From assembly GCA_902779865.1 (NCBI GenBank), contig CACZDG010000036.1:1-52143 (forward strand): a stretch of DNA of 52,143 bases, written 5' to 3'. Within the stretch, counting starts at the first letter, position 1; every line of letters begins with the position of its first letter. This DNA is from an uncultured bacterium (GTDB taxonomy: Bacteria > Verrucomicrobiota > Kiritimatiellia > RFP12 > UBA1067). Below the pieces are notes generated by a model. It searched no databases and was not told where the DNA came from. It saw only the letters and a program-made list of their open reading frames with translations. Shown here piece after piece: positions 1 through 8,471 of the stretch. The translations under genes were made by a program, and so were the position numbers.

Positions 1-4
1 AACC

Positions 5-195
5 GGTAGGGGCCGACCACCGGGCGGCCCGTAGGTGGGGCGGGGGAAACAACAAGCGTACAACAACAAGTTGTGCGGCTCGGCGGGACGCCTCGCCCCT
101 ACCAGGCGGGCCGCTCGGTGATCTGCCCCTACCAGGCGGGCCGCTCGGTGATCGGCCCCTACCAGGCGGGCCGCTCGGTGATCGGCCCCTACCAG
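5..195. repeat. Cluster of GC-rich 'GGTAGGG' repeat units, partly a 30-bp tandem
   Basis: On the minus strand, units that begin GGTAGGGGC follow one another. A 30-bp unit (GGTAGGGGCCGATCACCGAG followed by CGGCCCGCCT) is repeated about three times over 105-195. A related unit, GGTAGGGGCGAGGCGTCCCG then CCGAGCCG, covers about 78-104. A plus-strand unit starts at 5 (GGTAGGGGCC). Each unit contains short inverted repeats. Related units recur at 22928-22954, 29281-29376 and 50818-50876. There is no unique spacer between units, so this is not a CRISPR. It lies directly upstream of the smc promoter. No gene is seen in 1-254. Confidence 0.8.
49..70 (+). repeat. 22-bp dispersed repeat, intergenic copy
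   Basis: Two copies of ACAACAAG-type octamers are separated by CGTACA (consensus ACARCAAG, CGTACA, ACARCAAG). This intergenic copy is flanked on both sides by GGTAGGG-type units. The same 22 bp recurs at 29313-29334, 32630-32651, 32675-32696, 37734-37755 and 37785-37806, all inside genes. Confidence 0.85.
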
Positions 196-205
196 TGATT
201 CGGGA

Positions 206-234
206 TTGCACAAGAGGCGCGATTTTGGTATCAT
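206..234 (+). promoter_or_regulatory. Promoter of smc
   Basis: TTGCAC (206-211) is followed after 17 bp by TATCAT (229-234), preceded by TGG as in an extended -10. The predicted transcript would start near 241 and leave about 14 nt before the ATG at 255. Confidence 0.6.
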
Positions 235-254
235 ACTCGCTTGCAGGTCAATAG

Positions 255-3200
255 ATGTATCTCAAGCAGCTGGACATAATCGGGTTTAAGTCCTTCGCGG
301 ACCGCACCCGGCTCACTTTCGAGCCGGGCATGATTGCCATTGTCGGCCCTAACGGCTGTGGCAAGTCGAATGTCTCTGATGCGATTCGCTGGGTGTTGGG
401 CGAGCAGCGTCCCACCGCCATTCGCTGTTCAAAGCTTGTTGACGTGGTGTTCAATGGCACCGACACGCGCAAGCCGCTTGGCATGGCGGAGGTGTCCATC
501 ACTTTCGCGGACTGCGAGAAGGAGCTTGGCACCGAGTATCACGAGGTCACTGTCACGCGCCGGGTCTATCGTTCCGGCGAGGGTGAGTACTACCTCAACA
601 AGGTGCGTTGTGGTCTGAAGGACATCAAGCGTCTCTTCATGGGTACGGGCATTGGCACGTCGTCATACTCCGTCATGGCGCAGGGTCAGATTGACGCGAT
701 TCTCTCCTCCAAGCCCGAAGACCGCCGCGCCGTGTTCGAGGAGGCCGCTGGCATCACGAAGTTCAAGGCTGACCGCAAGGAGGCGTTGCGCAAGATTGAC
801 CAGACCGAGCAGAACCTCTTGCGCGAGGCGGACGTTCTGCGCGAGATGAAGCGTCAGATTGGTTCGCTCCAGCGTCAGGTGGGCAAGGCTAATCGCTACA
901 AGGAGCTGCGCGATGAGTTGCGCGGGCTCGATATCTTCCTCTGCAAGGGTAAGCTCCAGTATTTCAATTTGGCTCTTGAGGGCAATGCCGAGAAGCAGCG
1001 CGAGACGGAGCAGAGGATTTTGGAGCTCACGCAGGAGGTGAACGCCGCCGAGAGCGGGACGCAGCAGGTTCATGCGGATATGCACGCCCTTGAGGAGCGT
1101 CTGGGCACGCTCGCCACCGAGGCCGCCGCCGCCGATGGCGCGTATTCCCGCGCCCGTGAGGTGATTGGCGTGAACGAGCAGCGCATTGCCGAGTACCGTG
1201 CGTGGCGCGACCGCGACGGACGCGAAATCAACCTCACACGTCAGCAGCTTGAGGAAATCGGGATGCAGACGGAATCGCTCCAGCAGAAGACTGCGCTTTT
1301 GGAGGATGGTCTTGCGAGTGCGAGGGAGGCGTTGGAGGATGCGGAGGCGACGTTTGGCGAGTCGTCCGCGAAGATCGACGCCCTGCGCCAAAGTTTGCAG
1401 CAGGGGCGTGTTGAATCCGTTGCCTGCGACCGCCACGCGGCGGAGGTGCGCGATGAAATCGCACGGCTCGAATCCCAGGCGCGCGAGGTGATCCTGAAGC
1501 GTGAACGTCTTTCAAGCGAAGAGGCGCACTTGAAGGAAAGCGACGCCGAGGCGCAGAAGAACCTTTCGGACGTCCAGGCGCGTCTTGCCGCCGCGAAAGC
1601 CGCCGAGGCCGAGGCCGCAGAGCTTGCGCGTTCTGCTGCGGACGCCCTTGCGGCGTTGCGCGAGGAGATCGCCGAGGCGCGCGACCATTTGGGTGAGATG
1701 CAAACCGCCGCCGCCGAAAAGGGTGCGCAGCTGGAGATGTTGAAGGACGAAACTGCCGCGAAGGCGGTGTTGGAGAACGTGTTGCAGGACGCATCCGGCG
1801 ACGTTCGCCTCATCGCCGTCGAGACCGGGCGCGAGGGAGCGTCCGCAATCGCCGCCGGGGATCGTTTGATAGACCACCTCGCCCTTGCGGAATCCGACCG
1901 CGAAACGGCTGATCGGCTTCTTGGAGACGTGGTGTTGGTGGACGGCGCGGAAGGGCGTTGGTCGCCATCGACGGCGGTTGCTCCGTCGTCAGGGCACCGC
2001 TCCCCAATCACCGAGGCGGAGAACGAGCTTGCAGATTTGCGTGAGCGCATCGAGCGCGCGAAGGAGACGTTGAACACGGGCGCGGCGCGTACGGCGGCGT
2101 TGTCCGACGAAGCGCGTGCGGCGGAGGAGCGTCTGACGTCGGCTCGCCGCGAGGCGGCGCAGGCAGAGGGCGAACACGGCACGGTGGCGCGCGACGCGGC
2201 AGCGGTAAGGGCGCGGCTCGCTGCGGTGTCCGCAGAACTCAAGGCGATCGTCGATGCGAACGCGGGCGACGATGCGAGGCGCAGTGCGCTCGTGGAGGAT
2301 TTGGACGCGACGCTTGCGAAGCGCGATGCGTTGATGGAGCGCACGGCGCAGCAGCAGGACGAATTGCAGCGCGTGGAGATTGCGCACGCCGAGGAGAGCC
2401 GCAAGCTCACCGAGCGCCGCATCACGGCGGCGCAGATGGAGAACGAGCTGCAACTCACGGCGCAGCAGGGCGCGGACGCCGCGCGCCGCCGCGAGGAACT
2501 GCAGAAGATGATCGAGGGCCGCGAGGCCGGCATACGCGGATACGAGGAGTCGATCCAGCGTCTGCAGGAAGAGACCGTCGAATTGATGGGATCCCTCGAA
2601 TCGCTGAAGGAGAAGAGCGCACTCATCCACAACCAGGTGGAGGAGACGCGGATCGAGCGCGGCGAGTTGCAGGGGCGTCTTTCCGCCGCCGAGGGAGCGG
2701 TGGGCGCGAAGCGTGCCGCGCTCGACGAGGCGCGTGCGTTCAAGGGCAAGCTGGAGGTCGCCGCCACGGAATCCTCCATGCGCCGCCAGAACGTGTACGA
2801 CCATTTGAGCCAGGAGTACGGGCTCGACGCGCAGGCGGTGTTGCGCGAGCCCGACCCCGATTGGGGCAAGGGCAAGGAAGCGCCGGCCCAGGACGCGCTT
2901 GAGGCGCGCGTGAACGAGCTGAACGCGCAGATCGCCGCGCTCGGTCCTGTCAACATGGTGGCCATCGACGAGTTCCGCGAACTGGAGGAGCGCTACACGA
3001 AGGAGAAGGCGCAGGAGGCCGACCTCCTTGCCGCGAAGGAGCAGATACTCGCGCTCATCACGAACCTGAACGAGAAGTCGAGCGACATGTTCCGCAGCAC
3101 GTTCCAGCAGGCTGACCAGAACTTCCAGAAGATGTTCACGAAGCTGTTCAACGGCGGCGAGGCGCGTCTAGTGCTGCTCGAGAACGCCGAGGACCCGCTC

Positions 3201-3578
3201 GAATGCGGCATCGACATCATCGCGCGTCCTCCGGGGAAGCGTCCGCAGAGCGTCACGCTCCTCTCCGGCGGCGAGCGCACCATGACGGCCGTCGCGCTGC
3301 TGTTCGCGATCTTCATGATCAAGCCCGCGCCGTTCTGCATGCTCGACGAGCTGGACGCGGCCCTTGACGACGCGAACATCGGACGTTTCGTCGATGCGCT
3401 GAAGGACTTCCTCGACCGGTCGCAGTTCCTCATCATCACGCACAACCAGCATACGATCGCGGGCAGCGACCTCGTTTACGGCGTGAGCCAGCAGGAGAAG
3501 GGCATCTCGCGCATCATCTCCATGCGCCTCGCCGACATCGGCGTGAAGCCGTTGCCCGATGAGAAGGCAAGCAAATGA
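255..3578 (+). CDS. smc: Chromosome segregation ATPase SMC
   Basis: This is the SMC subunit of the condensin-like complex that loops and organises chromosomal DNA with ScpA and ScpB. The protein has 1107 residues. The N-terminal head has Walker A GPNGCGKS at 31-38 and a Q-loop region (MAQGQID) near 143. Two long Glu/Ala/Arg-rich coiled coils run from about 165-490 and 575-900. The C-terminal head has the ABC signature LSGGE at 1003-1007 and Walker B FCMLDELDAALDD at about 1027. The hinge between the coils (about 500-570) is short: a segment like the second half of an SMC hinge (LLGDVVLVDG) is visible, but the usual first half is not. SMCs usually have 1150-1200 residues. Its stop overlaps the next start (ATGA). 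Confidence 0.95.
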   Translation: MYLKQLDIIGFKSFADRTRLTFEPGMIAIVGPNGCGKSNVSDAIRWVLGEQRPTAIRCSKLVDVVFNGTDTRKPLGMAEVSITFADCEKELGTEYHEVTVTRRVYRSGEGEYYLNKVRCGLKDIKRLFMGTGIGTSSYSVMAQGQIDAILSSKPEDRRAVFEEAAGITKFKADRKEALRKIDQTEQNLLREADVLREMKRQIGSLQRQVGKANRYKELRDELRGLDIFLCKGKLQYFNLALEGNAEKQRETEQRILELTQEVNAAESGTQQVHADMHALEERLGTLATEAAAADGAYSRAREVIGVNEQRIAEYRAWRDRDGREINLTRQQLEEIGMQTESLQQKTALLEDGLASAREALEDAEATFGESSAKIDALRQSLQQGRVESVACDRHAAEVRDEIARLESQAREVILKRERLSSEEAHLKESDAEAQKNLSDVQARLAAAKAAEAEAAELARSAADALAALREEIAEARDHLGEMQTAAAEKGAQLEMLKDETAAKAVLENVLQDASGDVRLIAVETGREGASAIAAGDRLIDHLALAESDRETADRLLGDVVLVDGAEGRWSPSTAVAPSSGHRSPITEAENELADLRERIERAKETLNTGAARTAALSDEARAAEERLTSARREAAQAEGEHGTVARDAAAVRARLAAVSAELKAIVDANAGDDARRSALVEDLDATLAKRDALMERTAQQQDELQRVEIAHAEESRKLTERRITAAQMENELQLTAQQGADAARRREELQKMIEGREAGIRGYEESIQRLQEETVELMGSLESLKEKSALIHNQVEETRIERGELQGRLSAAEGAVGAKRAALDEARAFKGKLEVAATESSMRRQNVYDHLSQEYGLDAQAVLREPDPDWGKGKEAPAQDALEARVNELNAQIAALGPVNMVAIDEFRELEERYTKEKAQEADLLAAKEQILALITNLNEKSSDMFRSTFQQADQNFQKMFTKLFNGGEARLVLLENAEDPLECGIDIIARPPGKRPQSVTLLSGGERTMTAVALLFAIFMIKPAPFCMLDELDAALDDANIGRFVDALKDFLDRSQFLIITHNQHTIAGSDLVYGVSQQEKGISRIISMRLADIGVKPLPDEKASK

Positions 3579-3847
3579 AAAAAGCAATCATAACCGTAGT
3601 GGGGAAGGACACTGTAGGCATTCTCGCCAAGACGTGTGTGTTCCTCGCGGAAAACGGCATCAACATCCTCGACATCTCGCAGACTGTCGTGCAGGGATAC
3701 TTCAACATGATGATGATCGTCGATATGGGCGGCGCGAGGCGTCCGTTCGGCGACATTTCAGAGGGCCTTGCAAAGGTTGGCGAATCACTCGGCCTCCAGG
3801 CGAAGTGCCAGAAGGAAGAGATTTTCGAGAAGATGCACCGGATCTGA
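3575..3847 (+). CDS. ACT domain protein (UPF0237 type)
   Basis: A 90-residue protein that is a single ACT domain: an N-terminal strand (KKAIITVVGKDTVGILA), a helix containing NGINILDISQ, and a strand with MMMIVDM. This type is typically found beside the DUF711/UPF0210 protein, as here, and is thought to sense a small ligand, often an amino acid. The ligand is unknown. The start overlaps the smc stop by ATGA, so translation is probably coupled. A 9-nt gap precedes the DUF711 gene. Confidence 0.9.
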   Translation: MKKAIITVVGKDTVGILAKTCVFLAENGINILDISQTVVQGYFNMMMIVDMGGARRPFGDISEGLAKVGESLGLQAKCQKEEIFEKMHRI

Positions 3848-3856
3848 GTTCCAGCC

Positions 3857-5221
3857 ATGATCAACCTCAGCGAAGTTCTTGAGACGAACAAGATGATCCA
3901 GGACGAGAACCTGGACGTGCGCACGATTACGATGGGCGTGTCGCTGCTGGACTGCGCCGACTCCAACCTCGAGGCCTGCTGCGCCAACATCTACGCGAAA
4001 CTGCTGAGCCGCGCCGGACGCCTAGTGAAGACAGGCGAGGAGATATCGCGCGAGTTCGGAATCCCCATCGTCAACAAGCGCGTCTCGATAACGCCGGCGG
4101 CGATTGTCGGCTCGGCTTGTTGCAGGCGTCCGGAGGATTACGTCGAAATCGCCCGCACACTCGACCGCGCCGCGCGCGAGTTGGGCGTCAATTTTCTCGG
4201 CGGCTACTCAGCCGTGGTGTCGAAGGGCATGACGCCGTCTGACGAACTCCTCATCCGTTCCATCCCCGAGGCGCTTGCCGTAACGGAGCGCATCTGTTCA
4301 AGCGTGAACGTGGGCTCGACGAAAACCGGCATCGACATGGATGCCGTGCGGCTCATGGGCGAGATTGTCAAGGCCACGGCGGAGCGCACGAAAGACGCGG
4401 ATTCCCTTGGCTGCGCGAAGCTGGTGGTGCTCTGCAACGCTCCGGACGACAACCCGTTCATGGCCGGGGCGTTCCATGGGGTGTCCGAGGGCGACGCCGT
4501 GATCAACGTTGGCGTGAGCGGGCCCGGCGTGGTGAAGTACGCGCTTTCGCAGATTCCCGGCGCGGACTTCGAGACGCTGTGCGAGACGATAAAGAAGACC
4601 GCGTTCAAGATCACCCGCGTGGGGCAGCTCGTGGCGCAGGAGGCGTCCAAGCGGCTCGGCGTGCCGTTCGGCATCATCGACCTTTCGCTCGCGCCGACGC
4701 CCGCAGTGGGCGATTCCGTCGCGGATATCCTTAGGGAAATCGGCCTCGCCGAGCCGGGTGCGCCGGGAACCACCGCCGCGCTTGCGCTCCTGAACGACCA
4801 GGTGAAGAAGGGCGGCGTGATGGCAAGTTCATACGTGGGCGGTCTTTCAGGCGCGTTCATTCCCGTCTCCGAGGACCAGGGCATGATTGACGCCGTGGAG
4901 GCCGGTGCGCTCACGATAGAGAAGCTGGAGGCCATGACGTGCGTGTGTTCCGTCGGCCTCGACATGATCGCGATCCCCGGCGACACTTCCGCCGAAACCA
5001 TCGCCGGCATCATCGCGGACGAGGCCGCCATCGGCATGGTCAACCAGAAGACAACCGCCGTGCGAATAATCCCCGTGATCGGCAAGGGCGTTGGCGACTC
5101 GGTGGAGTTCGGCGGGCTTCTTGGCCACGCGCCGATCATGCCGGTGAACGGTTTCGACTGTTCGCGTTTCGTTGGACGGAAAGGGCGCATACCCGCACCG
5201 ATACACAGTTTCAAGAATTAG
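3857..5221 (+). CDS. DUF711 (UPF0210, 'PFL family') protein
   Basis: A 454-residue cytoplasmic protein of the DUF711 family, whose fold is related to glycyl-radical enzymes but whose reaction is not established. Family features include the N-terminal stretch [15 protein letters not shown], the VNFLGGYSA segment at about 115, [14 protein letters not shown] at about 150, a GVSGPGVV loop and the C-terminal [14 protein letters not shown] with [12 protein letters not shown]. Length matches the family. It pairs with the ACT protein immediately upstream, which suggests a ligand-regulated two-gene unit. The function is unknown. Confidence 0.93.
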   Translation: MINLSEVLETNKMIQDENLDVRTITMGVSLLDCADSNLEACCANIYAKLLSRAGRLVKTGEEISREFGIPIVNKRVSITPAAIVGSACCRRPEDYVEIARTLDRAARELGVNFLGGYSAVVSKGMTPSDELLIRSIPEALAVTERICSSVNVGSTKTGIDMDAVRLMGEIVKATAERTKDADSLGCAKLVVLCNAPDDNPFMAGAFHGVSEGDAVINVGVSGPGVVKYALSQIPGADFETLCETIKKTAFKITRVGQLVAQEASKRLGVPFGIIDLSLAPTPAVGDSVADILREIGLAEPGAPGTTAALALLNDQVKKGGVMASSYVGGLSGAFIPVSEDQGMIDAVEAGALTIEKLEAMTCVCSVGLDMIAIPGDTSAETIAGIIADEAAIGMVNQKTTAVRIIPVIGKGVGDSVEFGGLLGHAPIMPVNGFDCSRFVGRKGRIPAPIHSFKN

Positions 5222-5237
5222 GAAGGGAACGGCGAAG

Positions 5238-6143
5238 ATGAAAAAGACAGTGGCAATCCTCGTTGGCGTGTGCGTGATGTGCGCGCAGGGGGCGTGGTAC
5301 TGGCCTTTCGGAGACCGTGACAGCACGAACGCGCCGCCGCGTCTGCATCGTCTGCTGCAGCAGGCCAACGACTACATCGAACTCGCGCAGGACGCCTCCC
5401 TCGACGGCGACGCCGACAAGGCCATCGAGAACTACCGCCTTGCGCTCGCCGAACTTGACCGCGTGGAGGCCGAAAACCCCGACCGTGCGGCGTCCGCCGA
5501 ATTCGCGCCGTTGCGCGCGCGCAGGGTCACGTGCAACTCCGGCATCGACGCCATCCGTTTCGCGCAGATCAACGACAACGTGCGCCCCGTCGTGGTTACT
5601 GATACTGCCGCCCTCCAGAAGAAATGGGACGCGAAACACGGCACAAAGGATAAAGCCGCCGCGAAGCCAGAGCCGCCAAAGCCAGTGGCACCACCAGTGG
5701 CAACCAATGCCGCGCCGCCCAAGGCCGAAGCGCCAAAGCCCGCACCGCCCAAGGCCGAAGCGCCAAAGCCCGCACCGGCGACTCCCAAAGGCTGGGATGA
5801 CCGTATCATGCAGGCGATGGATTTCCTCCGTGCGAAGGACTACGCCGGCGCGGACGTGTTGCTTGAATCGATGATGAACGAACGTCCGAAGGATTTGAAT
5901 GCGATGTTGTTGCGTGCGGCGGCGCAGGCCGGTTCAAAGAACTACTACGCCGCGCAGCGTACGCTTGAACGCGCCATGCGCGTGCACCCGAAGTCGTACC
6001 TCCCGTACTACAACCTCGCCAACTTGATGATCCAGCAGGGGGAAGACCTTGAAACGGCGCGTGAGTACTATGAACTTGGGCGCACCGTTGGTGGACCGGA
6101 GAACAAGGATATTGAGTCCAAGCTGAAAGGAACAGGGAAATGA
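5238..6143 (+). CDS. Secreted TPR-repeat protein with Pro/Ala/Lys linker
   Basis: 301 residues from the ATG at 5238, which follows a purine-rich GGCGAAG and gives a clean signal peptide (MKKTVAILVGVCVMCAQG). The N-terminal part contains a TPR-like helix pair (QANDYIELAQ... ADKAIENYRLALAELDRVE). A linker near 150-185 has direct repeats of PKAEAPKPAP. The C-terminal 110 residues hold further TPRs (MQAMDFLRAKDYAGADVLLE, AMRVHPKSYLPYYNLANLM). It is probably a periplasmic scaffold or assembly factor with no obvious enzyme motif. Its TGA overlaps the next ATG. Confidence 0.75.
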   Translation: MKKTVAILVGVCVMCAQGAWYWPFGDRDSTNAPPRLHRLLQQANDYIELAQDASLDGDADKAIENYRLALAELDRVEAENPDRAASAEFAPLRARRVTCNSGIDAIRFAQINDNVRPVVVTDTAALQKKWDAKHGTKDKAAAKPEPPKPVAPPVATNAAPPKAEAPKPAPPKAEAPKPAPATPKGWDDRIMQAMDFLRAKDYAGADVLLESMMNERPKDLNAMLLRAAAQAGSKNYYAAQRTLERAMRVHPKSYLPYYNLANLMIQQGEDLETAREYYELGRTVGGPENKDIESKLKGTGK

Positions 6144-6913
6144 GATTGACGGCGTTTTTGTGTGCTTGTTGCGTTGCGGCGGCGGCCATGGCGGAAAAGA
6201 CCGCGCTCGACGCGGCTACGCAGATGGCGAAGCAGCCGCCGAAACTCACGCTTGAGGCGACGGCTCCGCAGGTGTTGGCAGCCTGCCGCGACATGTTGCC
6301 GAAGCGTCCGGTGAGGTTGTCGGGCGCGTTGATACTGCGCAACCGCAAGGGCATCGTCCAGAAGGAATGCGACTACCGTTTCGTGATGAGGCGAAGTCAG
6401 GAGCAGACCCTGCTGACGATTCGCCTGTTCGAGCGGCACACGACCAACGAAATCGCGTCCGTCACGGTCTCGCGGCGCGGCGAGGCGAAGCCGTCCGTCG
6501 TCCTGACGGCGAACGGCAAGACGCAAGAAGTCGCTTCCCCGCTCGACTGCGTCATGGATACGGACGTCACGTGGCTTGACCTCACGTTCGACTTCCTTTG
6601 GTGGACCGATGCGGTGTATGAAACCGAGCGCGAAGGCGAGACTGTCCACGGGCAGAAGTGCATGGTGATACTCGTGCGCCCACCTGAGAAAATCGCGGGG
6701 CTTGAGGCCGTGCGTCTGTGGGCCGACAAGAAGACCGGTTGCCTCATGCAGGCCGAACAGCTCGGCGAGGGCATGAAACCGCTGCGTCGCCTCTGGGGAA
6801 CCCGCGTGAAGAAGTTCGACGAGCGCTGGATGGTCAGCGTGCTGGAGGTTGAGACCCTTGGATCGCGCCACCGCACGAAGATCACGGTCGAATCACTTGA
6901 GGATATTCCTTGA
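6140..6913 (+). CDS. LolA-like / outer-membrane lipoprotein-sorting fold protein
   Basis: 257 residues with a signal peptide (to about AMA, residue 18). The remainder resembles the large LolA/LolB-like superfamily: an antiparallel sheet ending with HGQKCMVILVRPPEK, LWADKKTGCLMQAE and a terminal TKITVESLEDI strand. Members bind lipoproteins or lipids in the periplasm, and the specific ligand here is unknown. It starts by ATGA overlap with the TPR gene, so the two are probably coexpressed and may work together at the outer membrane. Confidence 0.65.
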   Translation: MRLTAFLCACCVAAAAMAEKTALDAATQMAKQPPKLTLEATAPQVLAACRDMLPKRPVRLSGALILRNRKGIVQKECDYRFVMRRSQEQTLLTIRLFERHTTNEIASVTVSRRGEAKPSVVLTANGKTQEVASPLDCVMDTDVTWLDLTFDFLWWTDAVYETEREGETVHGQKCMVILVRPPEKIAGLEAVRLWADKKTGCLMQAEQLGEGMKPLRRLWGTRVKKFDERWMVSVLEVETLGSRHRTKITVESLEDIP

Positions 6914-6939
6914 CCAAAGCACCCCAGTAGCGGTAAAAT
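6910..6939 (+). promoter_or_regulatory. Promoter of the asmA-like operon
   Basis: TTGACC (6910-6915), an 18-bp spacer and TAAAAT (6934-6939). The -35 overlaps the stop codon of the preceding gene. A clear ribosome binding site (AAAAAGGAG) precedes the ATG at 6971, so this unit is leadered. Confidence 0.6.
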
Positions 6940-6970
6940 ATTTTTCATCCCCACAAAAAGGAGACACACA

Positions 6971-8464
6971 ATGGAAGAGAAAAAAGAGGAACAGAAAACA
7001 GTATCGCCCGCCGCACCGGCGGATGCGACGCCTGAGAACGCTCAGGAAAGCGCCGCCAAGGCGCCCAAGAAGAAATCGTTCATGCGTAGGTTGCTTAAGG
7101 GCTTGCTCTGGACTGTCTGCGGCATCCTGCTGTTCGTGGTCGTAGCGCTGTTGACGTTGCCGCTGTGGATCAATCCCGTCGGAACGTCGCTTGCGAACTC
7201 CATCGTCCCGTGGTGTACGGGAACGGAGTTCAAGCTTGAGCAGCTCAATCTCAACCCCTATACCGGAAAGCTCGCGGTGTCTGGATTGCGTCTGGGCAAC
7301 CCGGCGGGTTTCGCGGAGAAGGACGCGGCGTCGCTCGGCCTGCTTAGCGTTGACATCGACACTTCCTCTTTGCTCTCCAAGACGATTCACGTGCGCGACG
7401 TCACCGTGGAGTCGCCGTTCGCAAGCTACGTGTTCGACAAGGAGGGCACGAACAACTTCGACCGCATTCTCGCCGAGGTGGAGCGGAAGCTCAAGCTCAA
7501 GAAGAAGGACAAAAAGGACGAACCAAGCGACGTGAAGGTCGTTGTTGACAAGGTGACCGTCAAGAACGTCAGGGCCGTCGTCAACACCGGCGTGTTCGAG
7601 CTTGAGTCGCTCGTTGTTTCCGACTTCGGCAAGGACACTCCCGCGAAGATCGAGCTGGCCGGTGCAAAGCTCGTCAACCCGAAGGGCTTCCCCGAGCCCA
7701 ATGCGTTCACGCTCAAGGCTCTCAACATCGGGCTTGAAACCGCAGACCTCAAGAAAAAGCCAATGGTGTTCCACGACATCATCGTTGATACCACGTACGC
7801 CGGAATGGTTTACAACGACGACGGCGTAAGCAACATCGACGCGATGTTCAAACCGTTCATGGGCGACGACAAGGACAAAGACGAGAAGAAGGACAAGAAG
7901 GACGTTGCCAAGGACGAGAAGAAGGACGACTCCCCGCACGTTGTGATCGACAAGCTTGACATAACCGGCACCAAGGTGCAGTACCGCATGGTTTCACTGC
8001 CAATCCCGCTGCCCACGTTCACGGACATCGGCAAGAAGTCCGAAAGCGGTGCGACGCTGAAGGAAGTCGGCGAGCAGGTGTGGGACAAGGCGAAAGATGC
8101 GTTTACGGGCGTTGGCGGACTCGTCGGCATGCTTGGTTCCGATGCAACGAACGTGCTTGGCAACGCCGTTGGATTTGTCGGGGCAGGTGCCACAAACCTG
8201 CTGGGGAACGCAGCCGGCCTCGTCACTGGCGGCGTGTCAAACGTTGTTAGCGGTGCCTCAAACGTACTGAGTGGTGCGGCCGGAGCGATCAACAGCGCTA
8301 CGGGCGGTGTCATTGGCGGTGGAGTTTCCAATGTCATGAAAGGTGCGTCGAGCGTCATCGGCGGTGCCGTCGAAGGTGCCAAGGGGCTGTCTGAAAAGGC
8401 CGCAGAAGGTGCCAAGGACGCGCTGAAGAAACTTGGCACCGGTGGCGGGTTGCTGGGGAACTGA
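6971..8464 (+). CDS. AsmA-like membrane protein with repetitive Gly/Ala tail
   Basis: 497 residues. A cytoplasmic, charged N-terminus is followed by one membrane segment (about 45-68, LLKGLLWTVCGILLFVVVAL). The next segment is typical of the AsmA/YhdP/TamB superfamily: EFKLEQLNLNPYTGKLAVSGLRLGNPAGF, then repeated strands with 'V...DVTVESP' and 'VVVDKVTVKNV' signatures. Such proteins bridge the periplasm and influence outer-membrane lipid supply. Lys/Asp-rich loops (KKDKKDE, DKDKDEKKDKKD) interrupt it. From about residue 362 on, the tail is a weakly repetitive amphipathic series (ATNLLGNAAG, VSNVVSGASNVLSG) like LEA or apolipoprotein helices, which is unusual for the family. Confidence 0.7.
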   Translation: MEEKKEEQKTVSPAAPADATPENAQESAAKAPKKKSFMRRLLKGLLWTVCGILLFVVVALLTLPLWINPVGTSLANSIVPWCTGTEFKLEQLNLNPYTGKLAVSGLRLGNPAGFAEKDAASLGLLSVDIDTSSLLSKTIHVRDVTVESPFASYVFDKEGTNNFDRILAEVERKLKLKKKDKKDEPSDVKVVVDKVTVKNVRAVVNTGVFELESLVVSDFGKDTPAKIELAGAKLVNPKGFPEPNAFTLKALNIGLETADLKKKPMVFHDIIVDTTYAGMVYNDDGVSNIDAMFKPFMGDDKDKDEKKDKKDVAKDEKKDDSPHVVIDKLDITGTKVQYRMVSLPIPLPTFTDIGKKSESGATLKEVGEQVWDKAKDAFTGVGGLVGMLGSDATNVLGNAVGFVGAGATNLLGNAAGLVTGGVSNVVSGASNVLSGAAGAINSATGGVIGGGVSNVMKGASSVIGGAVEGAKGLSEKAAEGAKDALKKLGTGGGLLGN

Positions 8465-8471
8465 CGTTGCA

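Noticed and set aside
93-195. Candidate CRISPR array
   Set aside because: The 30-bp units are contiguous without unique spacers and no cas genes are present.
1241-2965. Long minus-strand open frame opposite smc (574 codons)
   Set aside because: Its Ser/Ala/Arg-rich composition is the antisense of coiled-coil codons; it has no homology or ribosome site.
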